Shown: positions 53,896 to 63,441, counted from the stretch's first letter. The stretch is 64,000 bases of DNA from Cognatitamlana onchidii (GCF_004804355.1 NZ_SRWZ01000003.1:434001-498000); one strand, 5' to 3'. The notes: generated from the letters alone by a model not told the origin. Made by a program: numbers and translations.

Positions 53896-53903
53896 CAAAG
53901 ATA
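53896..53903 (-). promoter_or_regulatory. -7 box before the truncated haemoglobin gene
   Basis: Minus-strand TATCTTTG fits TAnnTTTG and ends 5 nt before the ATG, another near-leaderless arrangement. No -33 TTTG at 19-21 nt. Confidence 0.4.
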
Positions 53904-53949
53904 AAGTAATAGGTTTTTAAATCAGGTAATTATAACTATTTTAGCACAT

Positions 53950-54708
53950 ATGATTTCAGTTGTATTACTCGGTGCGGGAAATGTTGCTACGCACCTATTT
54001 AAAGCTTTTAAAACCAACTCCGATGTTTCTGTAATTCAATGGTATAACAGAACACTAAACAGTATTACTTCGTATCAAAACGAGGTTGCAATTACTGATA
54101 ATATAAACCATTTAGCAGATGCTGATGTTTATATTTTAGCGGTGAGCGATGATGCTATTGCGCGACTTTCTTCAAAAATACCCTATGAAGATAAATTGGT
54201 TGTTCATATTTCTGGAAGCATTAACGTTTACGATTTAGATAAGAAGCACAAGCGTGGGGTCCTTTACCCATTACAAACCTTTAGTAAAGAAGCTACTATT
54301 GATTTTACGGAAGTCCCTATTTGCATTGAAACCATTGACAAAGCATGCTATCCGATACTTAAAACACTTGCAAAAGCCCTTGGCGGCCCTACAAAACGTG
54401 TAAATAGCAATCAGCGTCGTGTACTTCATTTAGCAGCTGTTTATGTGAATAATTTCACCAATCAGCTCTACAGAATAGGTCATGAGATAACCGAAAGCGA
54501 AGGTGCCGAGTTTGACCTGCTCAAACCACTTATTCTTGAAACAGCTAAAAAAATTCAAAATATGTCCCCATACATGGCACAAACAGGACCTGCCAAACGG
54601 CATGATAAAAAAACTATTTCAGCCCATTTAAAATTGCTAAAAAACGAACAACATAAAGACATCTACAATCTCTTAACAGACTCAATACAAAAAACTCATG
54701 GAAGCTAA
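53950..54708 (+). CDS. DUF2520 / Rossmann-fold dehydrogenase-like protein
   Basis: 252 residues with an N-terminal dinucleotide site (VVLLGAGNVATHLFKAF, residues 4-20), ADVYILAVSDDAIARLSS, VVHISGSINV, then the DUF2520 C-terminal helical domain (HLAAVYVNNFTNQLYRIG, GPAKRHDKKTISAHL). It resembles 6-phosphogluconate dehydrogenase-type proteins; the reaction is unknown. It overlaps kdsC by 11 nt and begins the DUF2520-kdsC-ubiA-maf-lipoprotein operon. Confidence 0.88.
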   Translation: MISVVLLGAGNVATHLFKAFKTNSDVSVIQWYNRTLNSITSYQNEVAITDNINHLADADVYILAVSDDAIARLSSKIPYEDKLVVHISGSINVYDLDKKHKRGVLYPLQTFSKEATIDFTEVPICIETIDKACYPILKTLAKALGGPTKRVNSNQRRVLHLAAVYVNNFTNQLYRIGHEITESEGAEFDLLKPLILETAKKIQNMSPYMAQTGPAKRHDKKTISAHLKLLKNEQHKDIYNLLTDSIQKTHGS

Positions 54709-55228
54709 AAGTTATAAAGAATATTTAGAACACATCACGACATTTATTTTTGATGTTGATGGCGTACTTACCGATGGCTCGGTTACGGTAACTACTTCTG
54801 GTGAAATGCTTAGAACCATGAATATTAAAGATGGCTATGCCTTAAAAACGGCTGTTGACCAAGGTTTTAATGTTTGTATTATTTCTGGGGGTTCAAATGA
54901 AGGCGTTAGGTTGCGTTTAAAAGGTTTAGGGATTACTGATATTTATTTGGGAGCTCATAATAAAATAGAGCAGCTAAATGACTACTTCAACAAAAAGGGA
55001 GTAAAATCTGAAAACGCTTTATATATGGGTGATGATATTCCAGATTTTCCGGTTATGAAAGTTATTGGTTTGCCTTGTTGCCCCCAAGATGCCGTTCCCG
55101 AAATAAAGGCTATTTCAAAATATATATCCCATCAAAATGGTGGTAAAGGAGCCGTTAGGGATGTTATTGAACAAGTTTTAAAGGTTCAAAGTAAATGGAG
55201 TGGTAATTTTAGTGCTAAGTATGATTAG
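54698..55228 (+). CDS. kdsC: 3-deoxy-D-manno-octulosonate 8-phosphate phosphatase
   Basis: HAD-III phosphatase, 176 aa, giving free Kdo for lipopolysaccharide. Nucleophile motif FIFDVDGVLTDGSVTV (Asp19, Asp21), IKDGYALKTAVDQGFNVCIISGG (motif II Ser), and the C-terminal ALYMGDDIPDFPVMKVIGLPCCPQDAVPEIK and GGKGAVRDVIE. All family marks are present and length is normal. It overlaps the DUF2520 gene and stands 18 nt before the UbiA-family gene. Other Kdo genes are not nearby. Confidence 0.93.
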   Translation: MEAKSYKEYLEHITTFIFDVDGVLTDGSVTVTTSGEMLRTMNIKDGYALKTAVDQGFNVCIISGGSNEGVRLRLKGLGITDIYLGAHNKIEQLNDYFNKKGVKSENALYMGDDIPDFPVMKVIGLPCCPQDAVPEIKAISKYISHQNGGKGAVRDVIEQVLKVQSKWSGNFSAKYD

Positions 55229-55246
55229 TTTTTGAATTAAAATAAC

Positions 55247-56161
55247 TTGAACTTCTTAAACCTTATTCGCTGGAAAAACCTTCTCATGATTGCACTTGTG
55301 CAATTACTTATTAAATATGCGCTCTTGGAGCCTTTTGGCGCTCAAACAAGTCTCAATAGTGCAGGAATTTTTCTTCTCATAATTGCAACCACATGTATTG
55401 CTGCTGCTGGTAATATTATTAATGATATTAACGATATTCAAACCGATCTAATTAATAAACCCGACAAAATAATTGTAGGGCATTCTATTTCCCTTAAAAC
55501 GGCTTACAACCTATATATCGTTTTCACCTCTTTTGGTGTTATTATAGGTTTTTTACTGACAAAACTAATTAACCAATCAAGCTTTTTTATTCTGTTTGTA
55601 GTTATTTCGGCACTGCTATACGTTTATGCAACCCAATTAAAGCGCACCTTTTTAATTGGCAACATTGTTATATCCTTTTTAGTAGGGTCTAGCATCCTTA
55701 TTGTTGGAGTTTTTGAGTTATTACCAAATATAACAGCTCTTAACAGAGCAACTCAAATAGTTTTTTTTAAGACAATCTTTGATTATGGTGTTTTTGCTTT
55801 TGCATTGACCCTACTTAGAGAAATAGCTAAAGACATTGAAGACATTGATGGTGATTACAATGCTAACATGAATACTTTACCTATCGTTATAGGCAGAGCG
55901 CGTGCAAAACATGTGTTATCTGTATTAAATTTTTTCCCATTGGGAGCTATTATATTATATACCATTTTAAACTTATACAAACAGCCTATTGCGGTTCTAT
56001 ACTTTTTATTGCTTGTAATTGGTCCATTTATTTACATTTCTGTAAAAACCTTTAGCGCTAAATCAAAGAAAGATTTCCATGCAATAAGCAATCTCTATAA
56101 ATTGGTGATGCTTTTCGGGATGCTTTCCTTACTTTTATACAAGTACGTAATTCTTAATTAA
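55247..56161 (+). CDS. UbiA-family prenyltransferase (geranylgeranylglycerol-phosphate type)
   Basis: 304-residue membrane prenyltransferase with eight to nine helices. The first Asp-rich motif is NDINDIQTDLINKPDK (about residues 61-76); the second is DIEDIDGDYNANMNTLPIVIG (about 204-224). Bacteroidota members are annotated as geranylgeranylglycerol-phosphate geranylgeranyltransferases; the true substrate is not proven by sequence. The start is TTG at 55247 because the family begins with NFLNLIRWKNLLMIALVQ. The stop and the maf ATG share one base. Confidence 0.9.
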   Translation: MNFLNLIRWKNLLMIALVQLLIKYALLEPFGAQTSLNSAGIFLLIIATTCIAAAGNIINDINDIQTDLINKPDKIIVGHSISLKTAYNLYIVFTSFGVIIGFLLTKLINQSSFFILFVVISALLYVYATQLKRTFLIGNIVISFLVGSSILIVGVFELLPNITALNRATQIVFFKTIFDYGVFAFALTLLREIAKDIEDIDGDYNANMNTLPIVIGRARAKHVLSVLNFFPLGAIILYTILNLYKQPIAVLYFLLLVIGPFIYISVKTFSAKSKKDFHAISNLYKLVMLFGMLSLLLYKYVILN

Positions 56162-56754
56162 TGCTACACGAAAAACTTAAAAATCATCATCTTATATTGG
56201 CCTCTGGCTCTCCAAGAAGACAGACTTTTTTTAAAGATTTAGGGTTAGACTTTGAGGTTCGACTAAAACCAATAAAAGAAGAATACCCACCCCGGCTAAG
56301 ACATTTTGAAATTTGTAATTATTTAGCTCAGCTAAAAGCTCTTGCCTTCAAAAAAGAACTTAACCCTAAAGATATACTTATAACTAGCGACACTATTGTT
56401 TGGCATAATAATAAAGCCTTGGGCAAACCTTTAGACGAAAACGACGCTTTTTTAATTTTAAAAACGCTCAGCAATACCACTCACGAGGTTATTTCATCGG
56501 TTTGCTTTACCACTATAGATTATGAAAAAACCTTACATAGTATTACAAAGGTGACCTTTAAGTCACTTTCTGATGAAGAGATCAACTATTACCTTAAAAC
56601 CTTTAAACCATTTGATAAGGCTGGAGCCTATGGCATTCAAGATTGGATTGGTCAAATAGGTGTAACAAAAATTGAAGGCTCTTACTTTAATGTTATGGGG
56701 CTCCCCACTCACCTTGTTTACAAAACGTTAAATAGCATTGCGGAAAGACCTTAG
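56161..56754 (+). CDS. maf: Maf-family nucleotide pyrophosphatase
   Basis: Hydrolyses non-canonical or dTTP/UTP nucleotides to monophosphates. 197 residues with ILASGSPRRQTFFKDLGL (residues 13-30), the EEYPP motif, the catalytic ITSDTIVWHNNKALGKPLD, and the KAGAYGIQDW and GVTKIEGSYFNVMGLP segments. The SDTIV type and length fit the YhdE-like dTTP/UTP branch. It overlaps the UbiA stop by one base and precedes the lipoprotein gene by 17 nt. Confidence 0.94.
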   Translation: MLHEKLKNHHLILASGSPRRQTFFKDLGLDFEVRLKPIKEEYPPRLRHFEICNYLAQLKALAFKKELNPKDILITSDTIVWHNNKALGKPLDENDAFLILKTLSNTTHEVISSVCFTTIDYEKTLHSITKVTFKSLSDEEINYYLKTFKPFDKAGAYGIQDWIGQIGVTKIEGSYFNVMGLPTHLVYKTLNSIAERP

Positions 56755-56771
56755 CGTTGTAAATTTAAGGT

Positions 56772-57737
56772 ATGAAAACGTTAAAGAAACTTTTTAAGAG
56801 TATAAAATCGAAACCCATTTTTTCGTCAATTGCTGGTGTCTTCTTATTACTCACGGCATCATGTACCAATAAAGTTCAAACAAAAACTGTAGCACTAAAT
56901 AATGAGCCTTTAAACATAGAAAAGTCCATTCCTCAAAACAATCCATTACCTCCTGAATTTAATGATTATTGGTATACTGGTGAAGCTGAAATTTCGTCCT
57001 ACACGCTAGAGCAAGCTAGATATGGAGAACTAAGAAAAGGCCAAGCTGTGTTAATATATGTAACTGAAGATTTCTTACCTGAAATTCAAGTAAAAGCTGA
57101 TAATAGGCACAAAAACAACATCTCTGTTTTAAAGCTCAATGCCACCAAAACATTTAATACAGGTATCTATCCATATTCTATTATGCAAAGTACCTTCTAC
57201 CCTGTTACCAATAACAAACATGCTCTAAAAGTATCAAGTTCTATGCAGGAGTGGTGTGGTCATACCTACGTACAACTTAACAATAGAGAGCAATATGAAG
57301 TGACACTGCACTCCTATTTTGAAGGTGAAGCGGACAAAAAGCTTGTCATAGACAAATCTATTTTAGAAAACGAATTGTGGACACAACTAAGGTTAAATCC
57401 AAAATCTTTACCCATTGGTGATCTTAAAATAATCCCTGCTTTGGAATTTATAAGACTAAAGCATGTTCCTATTAAGGCTTACCCTGCTAAAGCAGTGCTA
57501 AAAAATGACATGTACCATATAACTTATCCAAGTTTAAACCGAACACTTACTATTACTTTCAATCCTGAATTTCCGTATGATATTTTAGGCTGGGAAGAAT
57601 CGTATAAGAGCGGGTTTGGTTCTAACTCTAAGGTTTTAACCACTAGAGCTTCCAAATTAAAATCCATTAAAACACCATACTGGAATAAAAACAGGAATTC
57701 GGATGAAGTTTTACGAGAAACACTAATGCTTAACTAA
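56772..57737 (+). CDS. lipoprotein of unknown function
   Basis: 321 residues. The basic N-terminus runs to a hydrophobic stretch and the lipobox LLTASC (Cys31), so it is a lipoprotein. Motifs such as DYWYTGEAEISSYTLEQARYG, HALKVSSSMQEWCGHTYVQL and FEGEADKKLV are conserved-looking but name no known domain. Database entries of this type are sometimes called septum formation inhibitor Maf, probably carried over from the adjacent maf gene; the sequence has no Maf motif. Confidence 0.82.
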   Translation: MKTLKKLFKSIKSKPIFSSIAGVFLLLTASCTNKVQTKTVALNNEPLNIEKSIPQNNPLPPEFNDYWYTGEAEISSYTLEQARYGELRKGQAVLIYVTEDFLPEIQVKADNRHKNNISVLKLNATKTFNTGIYPYSIMQSTFYPVTNNKHALKVSSSMQEWCGHTYVQLNNREQYEVTLHSYFEGEADKKLVIDKSILENELWTQLRLNPKSLPIGDLKIIPALEFIRLKHVPIKAYPAKAVLKNDMYHITYPSLNRTLTITFNPEFPYDILGWEESYKSGFGSNSKVLTTRASKLKSIKTPYWNKNRNSDEVLRETLMLN

Positions 57738-57757
57738 AATCTTATTGGTTTACAGCG

Positions 57758-57765
57758 TATCTTTG
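57758..57765 (+). promoter_or_regulatory. -7 box before the MscS gene
   Basis: TATCTTTG fits TAnnTTTG, 23 nt before the ATG at 57789. A TTTG at the standard distance is not seen. Confidence 0.45.
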
Positions 57766-57788
57766 TACTATATTTTAATTAAGTTTTT

Positions 57789-58325
57789 ATGTTTTTTGAA
57801 ACCTATCGCAGTGAGCTAATTATTTCAGCCTTTGTAATAGCTATTTTATTTATTCTAAGGTTAATTACCATTATTGCCATTAGAAAACTAGGAAGAAAAA
57901 GTGGTATAAACCAAGCAAGAATTAGTCTGATTTGTCGATATGTAAACGGCACAACCATACTTTTAGCATTAATTATTGAAGCCTTTATTTTTGGTGCCAG
58001 ATTTAGAGAATTGGCCGTTGTTTTCTCATCTGTTTTCGCTATTCTGGGGATTGCTCTCTTTGCTGTTTGGTCTATTTTAAGCAACGTGACCTCCGGTATT
58101 ATCATGTTTTTTAATTTCCCGTATAAGGTGGGAGATAAAATAAATATTCATGACAAAGATTTTCCTGTAGAAGCTATTATTGAAGATATTAGAGCATTTC
58201 ACTTATATCTTAGATTAAATAATGGCGACTTAATTACTTATCCAAATAATTTAATGCTTCAAAAAGCGGTTAGCATTGTAGAAAAAGATGCTATTGAAGA
58301 TAAGCCTGAAACAATTTCAAAATAA
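57789..58325 (+). CDS. short MscS-type mechanosensitive channel
   Basis: 178 residues: three helices, the third a pore-like Ala/Gly-rich segment (VVFSSVFAILGIALFAVWSILSN), then the MscS beta domain (SGIIMFFNFPYKVGDKINIHD) and an IIEDIRAFHLYLRLNNGDLITYPNNLM strand region. It is much shorter than MscS because the C-terminal alpha/beta part is missing. Such short forms are common in Bacteroidota. Opens on membrane tension to release solutes. Confidence 0.88.
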   Translation: MFFETYRSELIISAFVIAILFILRLITIIAIRKLGRKSGINQARISLICRYVNGTTILLALIIEAFIFGARFRELAVVFSSVFAILGIALFAVWSILSNVTSGIIMFFNFPYKVGDKINIHDKDFPVEAIIEDIRAFHLYLRLNNGDLITYPNNLMLQKAVSIVEKDAIEDKPETISK

Positions 58326-58353
58326 TTTTATATTTTTTTGGTAGATTTAGGGT

Positions 58354-59421
58354 ATGCCAAGAAAACGAGTTTATAGGTCAAAAAAAAAGCTTGGACAAGC
58401 TCCAGGAACTGTTGTCTACACAGGAGATAGACTCAAAGACGAGTTGGATTTAGTCGTTTTTGAGTATAATAAAGACACCTGTATTGAGAAGAATTTGAAA
58501 TCTGTTGAAGAAAGCTTTAATCTTAAACACACGGACACCATAACTTGGCTTAATTTAAATGGGCTTAATCATGTTAAAGATATTGAAAAGCTGGGATATC
58601 ATTTTGGATTTCATCCGCTTGTATTAGAAGATATTGTAAATATAGCGCAGCGCCCAAAAGTTGATGAATATGACGATTATATTTTTGTCGTATTAAAAAT
58701 GTTGAATTATACCCAAACACAGCAACTTGAATCTGAGCAGATAAGCTTTATTATTGGAAAAAACTATGTTATCTCTTTTCAGGAAGCTGAGAACGATGTT
58801 TTTGATACCGTTAGAAACCGTTTAAGACATGCTGTTGGAAGAATAAGGCAGATGCATGCAGATTATTTACTTTATGCGCTCATAGATACCGTAATAGATC
58901 ATTATTTTGGAATTATTGAAACATTAGGAGACAAAATTGAAGACCTAGAAAGCGCAATATTTAGTGGTGAAATCGATAAAAGTGCAGGCAGAACTATTCA
59001 AGACTTAAAAAGAGAGGTTTTAAGAGTGCGCAGAACTATTTTACCAATAAGAGAGGTCATTAACAAGGTTGAAAAAAGTCATCATGCACTTATCCAAAAA
59101 CAGACAACCACTTACTTTAAAGACATTAATGATCATATTTCTCAAGTTTCTGAAAACATTGAGATTTATCGTGAAATGATATGGAGTCTTATGGAGATGT
59201 ATATGACGACCATAAATAATAAAATGAATGAAATCATGAAGGTGCTTACCATTATGGCCTCTATTTTTATCCCACTAACCTTTATAACCGGTGTTTACGG
59301 AATGAACTTTCACAATATACCTGAACTCCACTATAAAAACGGTTATTATGTTGTTTGGGTTACTATGGCTATTATTGTTATTGCCATGCTCTGGTATTTT
59401 AGGCGAAAAAAGTGGCTTTAA
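58354..59421 (+). CDS. corA: CorA-family magnesium/cobalt transporter
   Basis: 355-residue inner-membrane channel for Mg2+ and Co2+. The N-terminal alpha/beta cytoplasmic domain contains TITWLNLNGLNH and FHPLVLEDIVNIAQRPKVDEYDDY; a long helix follows, then two C-terminal helices with the signature YGMNF (in TFITGVYGMNFHNIPELHYKNG). The tail FRRKKWL is the basic ring typical of CorA. It follows the MscS gene by 28 bp. Confidence 0.95.
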   Translation: MPRKRVYRSKKKLGQAPGTVVYTGDRLKDELDLVVFEYNKDTCIEKNLKSVEESFNLKHTDTITWLNLNGLNHVKDIEKLGYHFGFHPLVLEDIVNIAQRPKVDEYDDYIFVVLKMLNYTQTQQLESEQISFIIGKNYVISFQEAENDVFDTVRNRLRHAVGRIRQMHADYLLYALIDTVIDHYFGIIETLGDKIEDLESAIFSGEIDKSAGRTIQDLKREVLRVRRTILPIREVINKVEKSHHALIQKQTTTYFKDINDHISQVSENIEIYREMIWSLMEMYMTTINNKMNEIMKVLTIMASIFIPLTFITGVYGMNFHNIPELHYKNGYYVVWVTMAIIVIAMLWYFRRKKWL

Positions 59422-59558
59422 CTCTTCTAATCGTTTACATACTACACTACTAAAAACTAAAATGAGATTATCAGAAAAGTATTTTGAAGGCGTCATTACG
59501 AGAAACCCTCATTTCGAAGTATTCTTATAATAAGCAAGTTTGTTTTAAAAGAAAGCTA

Positions 59559-60263
59559 TTAGCTATTTACAACCAATCTAAAACCTTCACCATGAATATT
59601 TAAAATCTCAACTTTTTCGTCAAGTTTTAAATACTTTCGCAGTTTAGCAATATACACATCCATGCTTCGTGAGGTGAAGTAGTTGTCATCCCGCCATATT
59701 TTAGTTAAAGCCAGTTCTCTTGGCATTAAATCATTTTCATGCAATGCTAATAAGCGCAATAATTCATTCTCTTTAGGCGATAACTTTACTGGCTCTCCAC
59801 CATCGAATTTTAAAAACCTTAGCTTAGAGTTTAAATCGAAGCGTCCAATTTTAAATTCAAATTGTTTACTATCAGAAATAGTTTCTGTCGCCTTACGCTG
59901 TATAATGGCCTTAATTTTCATCAATAAAACCTCACTATCAAACGGTTTATTTAAATAATCGTCGGCTCCAACCTTGTATCCCTTTAATACATCTTCCTTC
60001 ATGGTCTTTGCTGTTAAGAAAATGATAGGGACATCTGTATTCTTTTCACGTATTTCTTTAGCTAGCGTAAAGCCATCTTTATATGGCATCATAACATCAA
60101 GAATGCATAAATCGAAATCATCTTTTTTAAACTTTTCAAACCCTTCCATACCATTTTTAGCATGAGTTACTTCGTAGTCATTCATCATTAAGTAATCCTT
60201 TAAAACTGTTCCAAAGTTAGGATCGTCTTCAACTAATAAAATGCGTTTTTTATATTCTTCCAT
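59559..60263 (-). CDS. OmpR/PhoB-family response regulator
   Basis: 234 residues. The receiver has acidic residues in LLVEDDPNFG, the phospho-acceptor Asp in LCILDVMMPYKDGF, Thr in IFLTAKT and Lys in YLNKPFDSE. The C-terminal winged helix (LSPKENELLRLLALHENDLM, then SRSMDVYIAKLRKYL and ILNIHGEGFRLV) binds DNA. It starts 2 nt after the histidine-kinase stop, so the pair forms one two-component system; targets are unknown. Confidence 0.95.
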   Translation of the reverse strand: MEEYKKRILLVEDDPNFGTVLKDYLMMNDYEVTHAKNGMEGFEKFKKDDFDLCILDVMMPYKDGFTLAKEIREKNTDVPIIFLTAKTMKEDVLKGYKVGADDYLNKPFDSEVLLMKIKAIIQRKATETISDSKQFEFKIGRFDLNSKLRFLKFDGGEPVKLSPKENELLRLLALHENDLMPRELALTKIWRDDNYFTSRSMDVYIAKLRKYLKLDEKVEILNIHGEGFRLVVNS

Positions 60264-60265
60264 AG

Positions 60266-61837
60266 TTATGATATTAGTGGAAGCTTAATTACAAACGTGC
60301 TTCCTTTGTCTTTTTCTGATTCTACTGACACATGACCTTGATGGTCTTCTACAATACGTTTAACATATGCTAAACCTAAGCCATGGCCTTTAACATTATG
60401 TATATTCCCAGTGTGCTCTCTATAAAACTTTTCAAACACTTTTTTTGCAGCGGCTTTGCTCATTCCGCTACCTTCATCTTTTATTTTAAGTATTATATTA
60501 GTTCCTGCATTTTCGGTAGACACTTCAATTCTCGGCGCATCTGGCGAATATTTAATCGCATTGTCTAATATATTAACTATTACATTTGTAAAGTGCGTTT
60601 CATTGGCTAAAACAGAGGATTTATCTGCACTAAAAAAAGTCTTGATATACCCTTTTCTATCTTCAACTATTAGTTCGACATGTGTAATAGCGTCTTCAAT
60701 CAAGTCATGTAATTCAACTCTGTCCTTACTAATGTTTAGTTCATTTTTTTCTAGTTTAGATATTCTTAGTACATTTTCTACTTGAGCATGCATGCGCTTA
60801 TTCTCCTCTTTTATCATCGAGAGATAACGAATTACCTTATCCTTATCATCAATAACCTTTGGATTTTTAATAGCATCTAAAGCTAAATTTATTGTAGCAA
60901 TAGGTGTTTTAAATTCATGGGTCATATTATTTATAAAATCCGTTTTAATCTGCGATATTTTACGTTGTTTAACCAACTGAAATAAGGCGCTGGCATAGGC
61001 CAAAATAATTACTGATGTAAACACAATAGACAATAAGATCATGCCAATTACACCAGATAAAATAAACTCTCTGTCGCCAGGAAAATTTACAAGTAATCGG
61101 TATAAACTTCTATTATTTTCATCATAAAAAACAGGCACACCAAAAGTTGATTTTTTGTCGTATTCAAAATTATCGCTGCGCACTTTGGTAGCCAAATCAT
61201 GACTATAAATGGCAAACTCGAAACCTATATCAATCCCGTATTTTTTGAGTTTCTCGGAAAGAAGTCTTTTAATTTCTTTTTCTGAAACTCTTTCGTAGAT
61301 GGGCTTTCTTTTAAAAACTTCCTTAAAGTTTTTCTTAAAACTCAATTTTTGAGCTTCATCTAAAGTACCGGTTCTAATTATTTCTGTTATCGGGCTTTTT
61401 AGATCTTTTTCTGGCACACTTTCATCTCTATAAATTTCTGTGCTAGAATTACCAATAATATTCGTAATATCAAGACTATCTAAACCAATGTCAAAGAGCG
61501 ATGAAGACAACTTATAGTCTACTTCTAAAACGTTACTTTTATATAAGAGTGTTTCTTTGGTACTATTGTTTTTTCTATAGATCAACAACTGCGAAACGGC
61601 CTCTTCGTCTGCTTTTTCTTCCTTATCTAAACTTAAATATTCTGAAAAATATTTCTCAAACTCTACTTCTTCAATGGTGTTAGATACATTATTTAAAACA
61701 GTCACCACGTTAAACTTAAAACGCGCTTTCTCATTTTTTACAGCATCATTAATGTAATAAGCTTGAATAGAGATAATACCTATAAGAGATAAGCTCATCA
61801 GTAATATTAGTAGGATAAAAACTCTCTTACTCATCAT
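60266..61837 (-). CDS. sensor histidine kinase
   Basis: 523 residues. An N-terminal helix (VFILLILLMSLSLIGIISIQAYYI), a periplasmic sensor of about 230 residues and a second helix (GVIGMILLSIVFTSVIILAYASAL) precede the cytoplasmic kinase. The H-box is NNMTHEFKTPIATINLALDAI, the N-box VIVNILDNAIKYSPDAP, G1 IKDEGSGM, and G2 GHGLGLAYVKRI. There is no clear HAMP domain. The stimulus is unknown; the sensor part matches nothing I know. It lies 60 nt downstream of coaE on the same strand. Confidence 0.93.
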   Translation of the reverse strand: MMSKRVFILLILLMSLSLIGIISIQAYYINDAVKNEKARFKFNVVTVLNNVSNTIEEVEFEKYFSEYLSLDKEEKADEEAVSQLLIYRKNNSTKETLLYKSNVLEVDYKLSSSLFDIGLDSLDITNIIGNSSTEIYRDESVPEKDLKSPITEIIRTGTLDEAQKLSFKKNFKEVFKRKPIYERVSEKEIKRLLSEKLKKYGIDIGFEFAIYSHDLATKVRSDNFEYDKKSTFGVPVFYDENNRSLYRLLVNFPGDREFILSGVIGMILLSIVFTSVIILAYASALFQLVKQRKISQIKTDFINNMTHEFKTPIATINLALDAIKNPKVIDDKDKVIRYLSMIKEENKRMHAQVENVLRISKLEKNELNISKDRVELHDLIEDAITHVELIVEDRKGYIKTFFSADKSSVLANETHFTNVIVNILDNAIKYSPDAPRIEVSTENAGTNIILKIKDEGSGMSKAAAKKVFEKFYREHTGNIHNVKGHGLGLAYVKRIVEDHQGHVSVESEKDKGSTFVIKLPLIS

Positions 61838-61897
61838 CCAAAATTAACATTTTAACATTTAGCAGGTTCTTGTTTTAACCTTACATTAACAAAAATG

Positions 61898-62488
61898 TTA
61901 AAATTTAATATTTCTTGTTATTTCCTTATGAATCTCAGCAACCTGCTCCCTTGTTTTTTCGATAGAAATATTCTCGATAACAAAGTTTGATAATTTTACC
62001 TTTGCGGAGTCTTCCCATTGATTTTTCATGATAGCCATAATCTTATCTGGAGATGTTTCATCTCGTTGCAGAACACGCTCAATCCTTAGTTCCTTTGGAG
62101 CCACAACTGTTATTACATAATCACAGGCTTTATACCCTCCGTTTTCAAACAACACAGCAACCTCTTTTATAACATAGGGAGATTTTTGCTTTAAAACCCA
62201 TTTTTCAAAATGCCTTGCTACCTTAGGATGAACAATAGCGTTCATTTTTTCAAGTAATGCTTTATCGTTAAAAATTTGCTTAGCTATATAAGGTCTATTT
62301 AAATCACCATTAACGTAAGCCTTATTTCCGAGTAATTCAATAAGTTTTCTTTTAATGACCTTAGACCTTCTCATCAGCGCCTTAGCCTCGTTATCGGCAA
62401 TATAAACAGGCACCCCTAGAGCTTCAAACGCCTTCGCTACCGTGGTTTTACCACTACCAATACCGCCTGTAAGTCCAACAACAATCAT
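61898..62488 (-). CDS. coaE: dephospho-CoA kinase
   Basis: Phosphorylates dephospho-CoA in the last step of coenzyme A synthesis. 196 residues: P-loop GLTGGIGSGKTTVAKAFEAL (residues 5-24), VYIADNEAKALM, the lid/CoA region HPKVARHFEKW and the VAPKELRIERVLQRD motif. Length is standard. The start overlaps the stop of the YbbR-like gene by 4 nt. Confidence 0.96.
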   Translation of the reverse strand: MIVVGLTGGIGSGKTTVAKAFEALGVPVYIADNEAKALMRRSKVIKRKLIELLGNKAYVNGDLNRPYIAKQIFNDKALLEKMNAIVHPKVARHFEKWVLKQKSPYVIKEVAVLFENGGYKACDYVITVVAPKELRIERVLQRDETSPDKIMAIMKNQWEDSAKVKLSNFVIENISIEKTREQVAEIHKEITRNIKF

Positions 62489-63441
62489 TTGGTAATTATA
62501 AATTCTATATGTTGATAATCTATTTTAGTATTTCTAACAGTTTTAGGATACCTAACTAATTCAGGTTTCAAGAATGTTTGATTATCGCTTATTTTGTTAA
62601 AATCACATACCACCATAAAATCTTTCTTTGTAACAGACTCGAAGTTGCTTAAACTTACATAATAGGATACTGTAACCTCTTTTGGAAAATATTTTACATT
62701 TAGCCCATTAGGAACATTCATCATTGTAACAGGAATTTTTAAAGTGCCTTCTGTAAATTTTTCAACTTCAGACTGCACTAATACTTCATCTACAGAAAAC
62801 TTTAAATCCTTACTATTCTTTGGTAGTTTTAGTTGAACGTTTTCGTTAATATTGATTCTTACATCCGTTAAACTAATTGTCTCTGTTTCCAAGGTATTTA
62901 GCTTTGAAACCAGCAAATCTGGGCCAACCACTACAATAGAGTCTGGGTCTACCCATAAAGCTGACGCCATATCGTAACCAGGGCTAAATTCAATATTGCT
63001 ACGAACCACAACAGGAACTTTTTTCACCATATTAACACCAAATCTAAATGTTAGTCTTTCTGGCTCAAGGCTTAATAAATCAACATTCTTGTCGAATTGG
63101 GTGTTTTTCAAATAAGATAGGGACTTGCTATATACAAAAACGCTATCCTCTTTATACACATCTTTGGTAAAATCAATCACTACTTTTGGCTTTGTTAAAT
63201 AATAATTTAACCATTTGAAACCATGCGTTTTTAATGTGATTTTCAGGTTTACAGAATCGTTTAAAATCACGTATTCCTGAGGTATATTAACTTTTTCTAT
63301 TCGAAATGAAACCGTATTTGTATACTCCTTTGAAAGCTTGGTAAATATTAAAATCACAAATGACGACAACAGAAATAACAGAAATACATTGATTCTCTTA
63401 TTCTTAAAGGAAGCTAATATTTGTGATTTTAAACTTTTCAT
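62485..63441 (-). CDS. YbbR-like domain protein, membrane-anchored
   Basis: 318 residues with one N-terminal transmembrane helix (INVFLLFLLSSFVILIFTKL) and a periplasmic region of repeated beta strands. The unit at about residues 135-205 (KKVPVVVRSNIEFSPGYD and DPDSIVVVGPDLLVSKLNTL) fits YbbR domains, as does VRNTKIDYQ near the end. YbbR domains have no known enzyme activity; in Firmicutes they act with diadenylate cyclase. Here the partners are coaE and a glycosyltransferase. It overlaps both neighbours by 4 nt. Confidence 0.75.
   Translation of the reverse strand: MKSLKSQILASFKNKRINVFLLFLLSSFVILIFTKLSKEYTNTVSFRIEKVNIPQEYVILNDSVNLKITLKTHGFKWLNYYLTKPKVVIDFTKDVYKEDSVFVYSKSLSYLKNTQFDKNVDLLSLEPERLTFRFGVNMVKKVPVVVRSNIEFSPGYDMASALWVDPDSIVVVGPDLLVSKLNTLETETISLTDVRININENVQLKLPKNSKDLKFSVDEVLVQSEVEKFTEGTLKIPVTMMNVPNGLNVKYFPKEVTVSYYVSLSNFESVTKKDFMVVCDFNKISDNQTFLKPELVRYPKTVRNTKIDYQHIEFIITK

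Noticed and set aside
56772-57737. Label septum formation inhibitor Maf for the lipoprotein
   Set aside because: The sequence has no Maf motif; the true maf gene is the one directly upstream.
59461-59529. 22-aa frame after corA
   Set aside because: Too short, no promoter box or ribosome-binding site, nothing recognisable.
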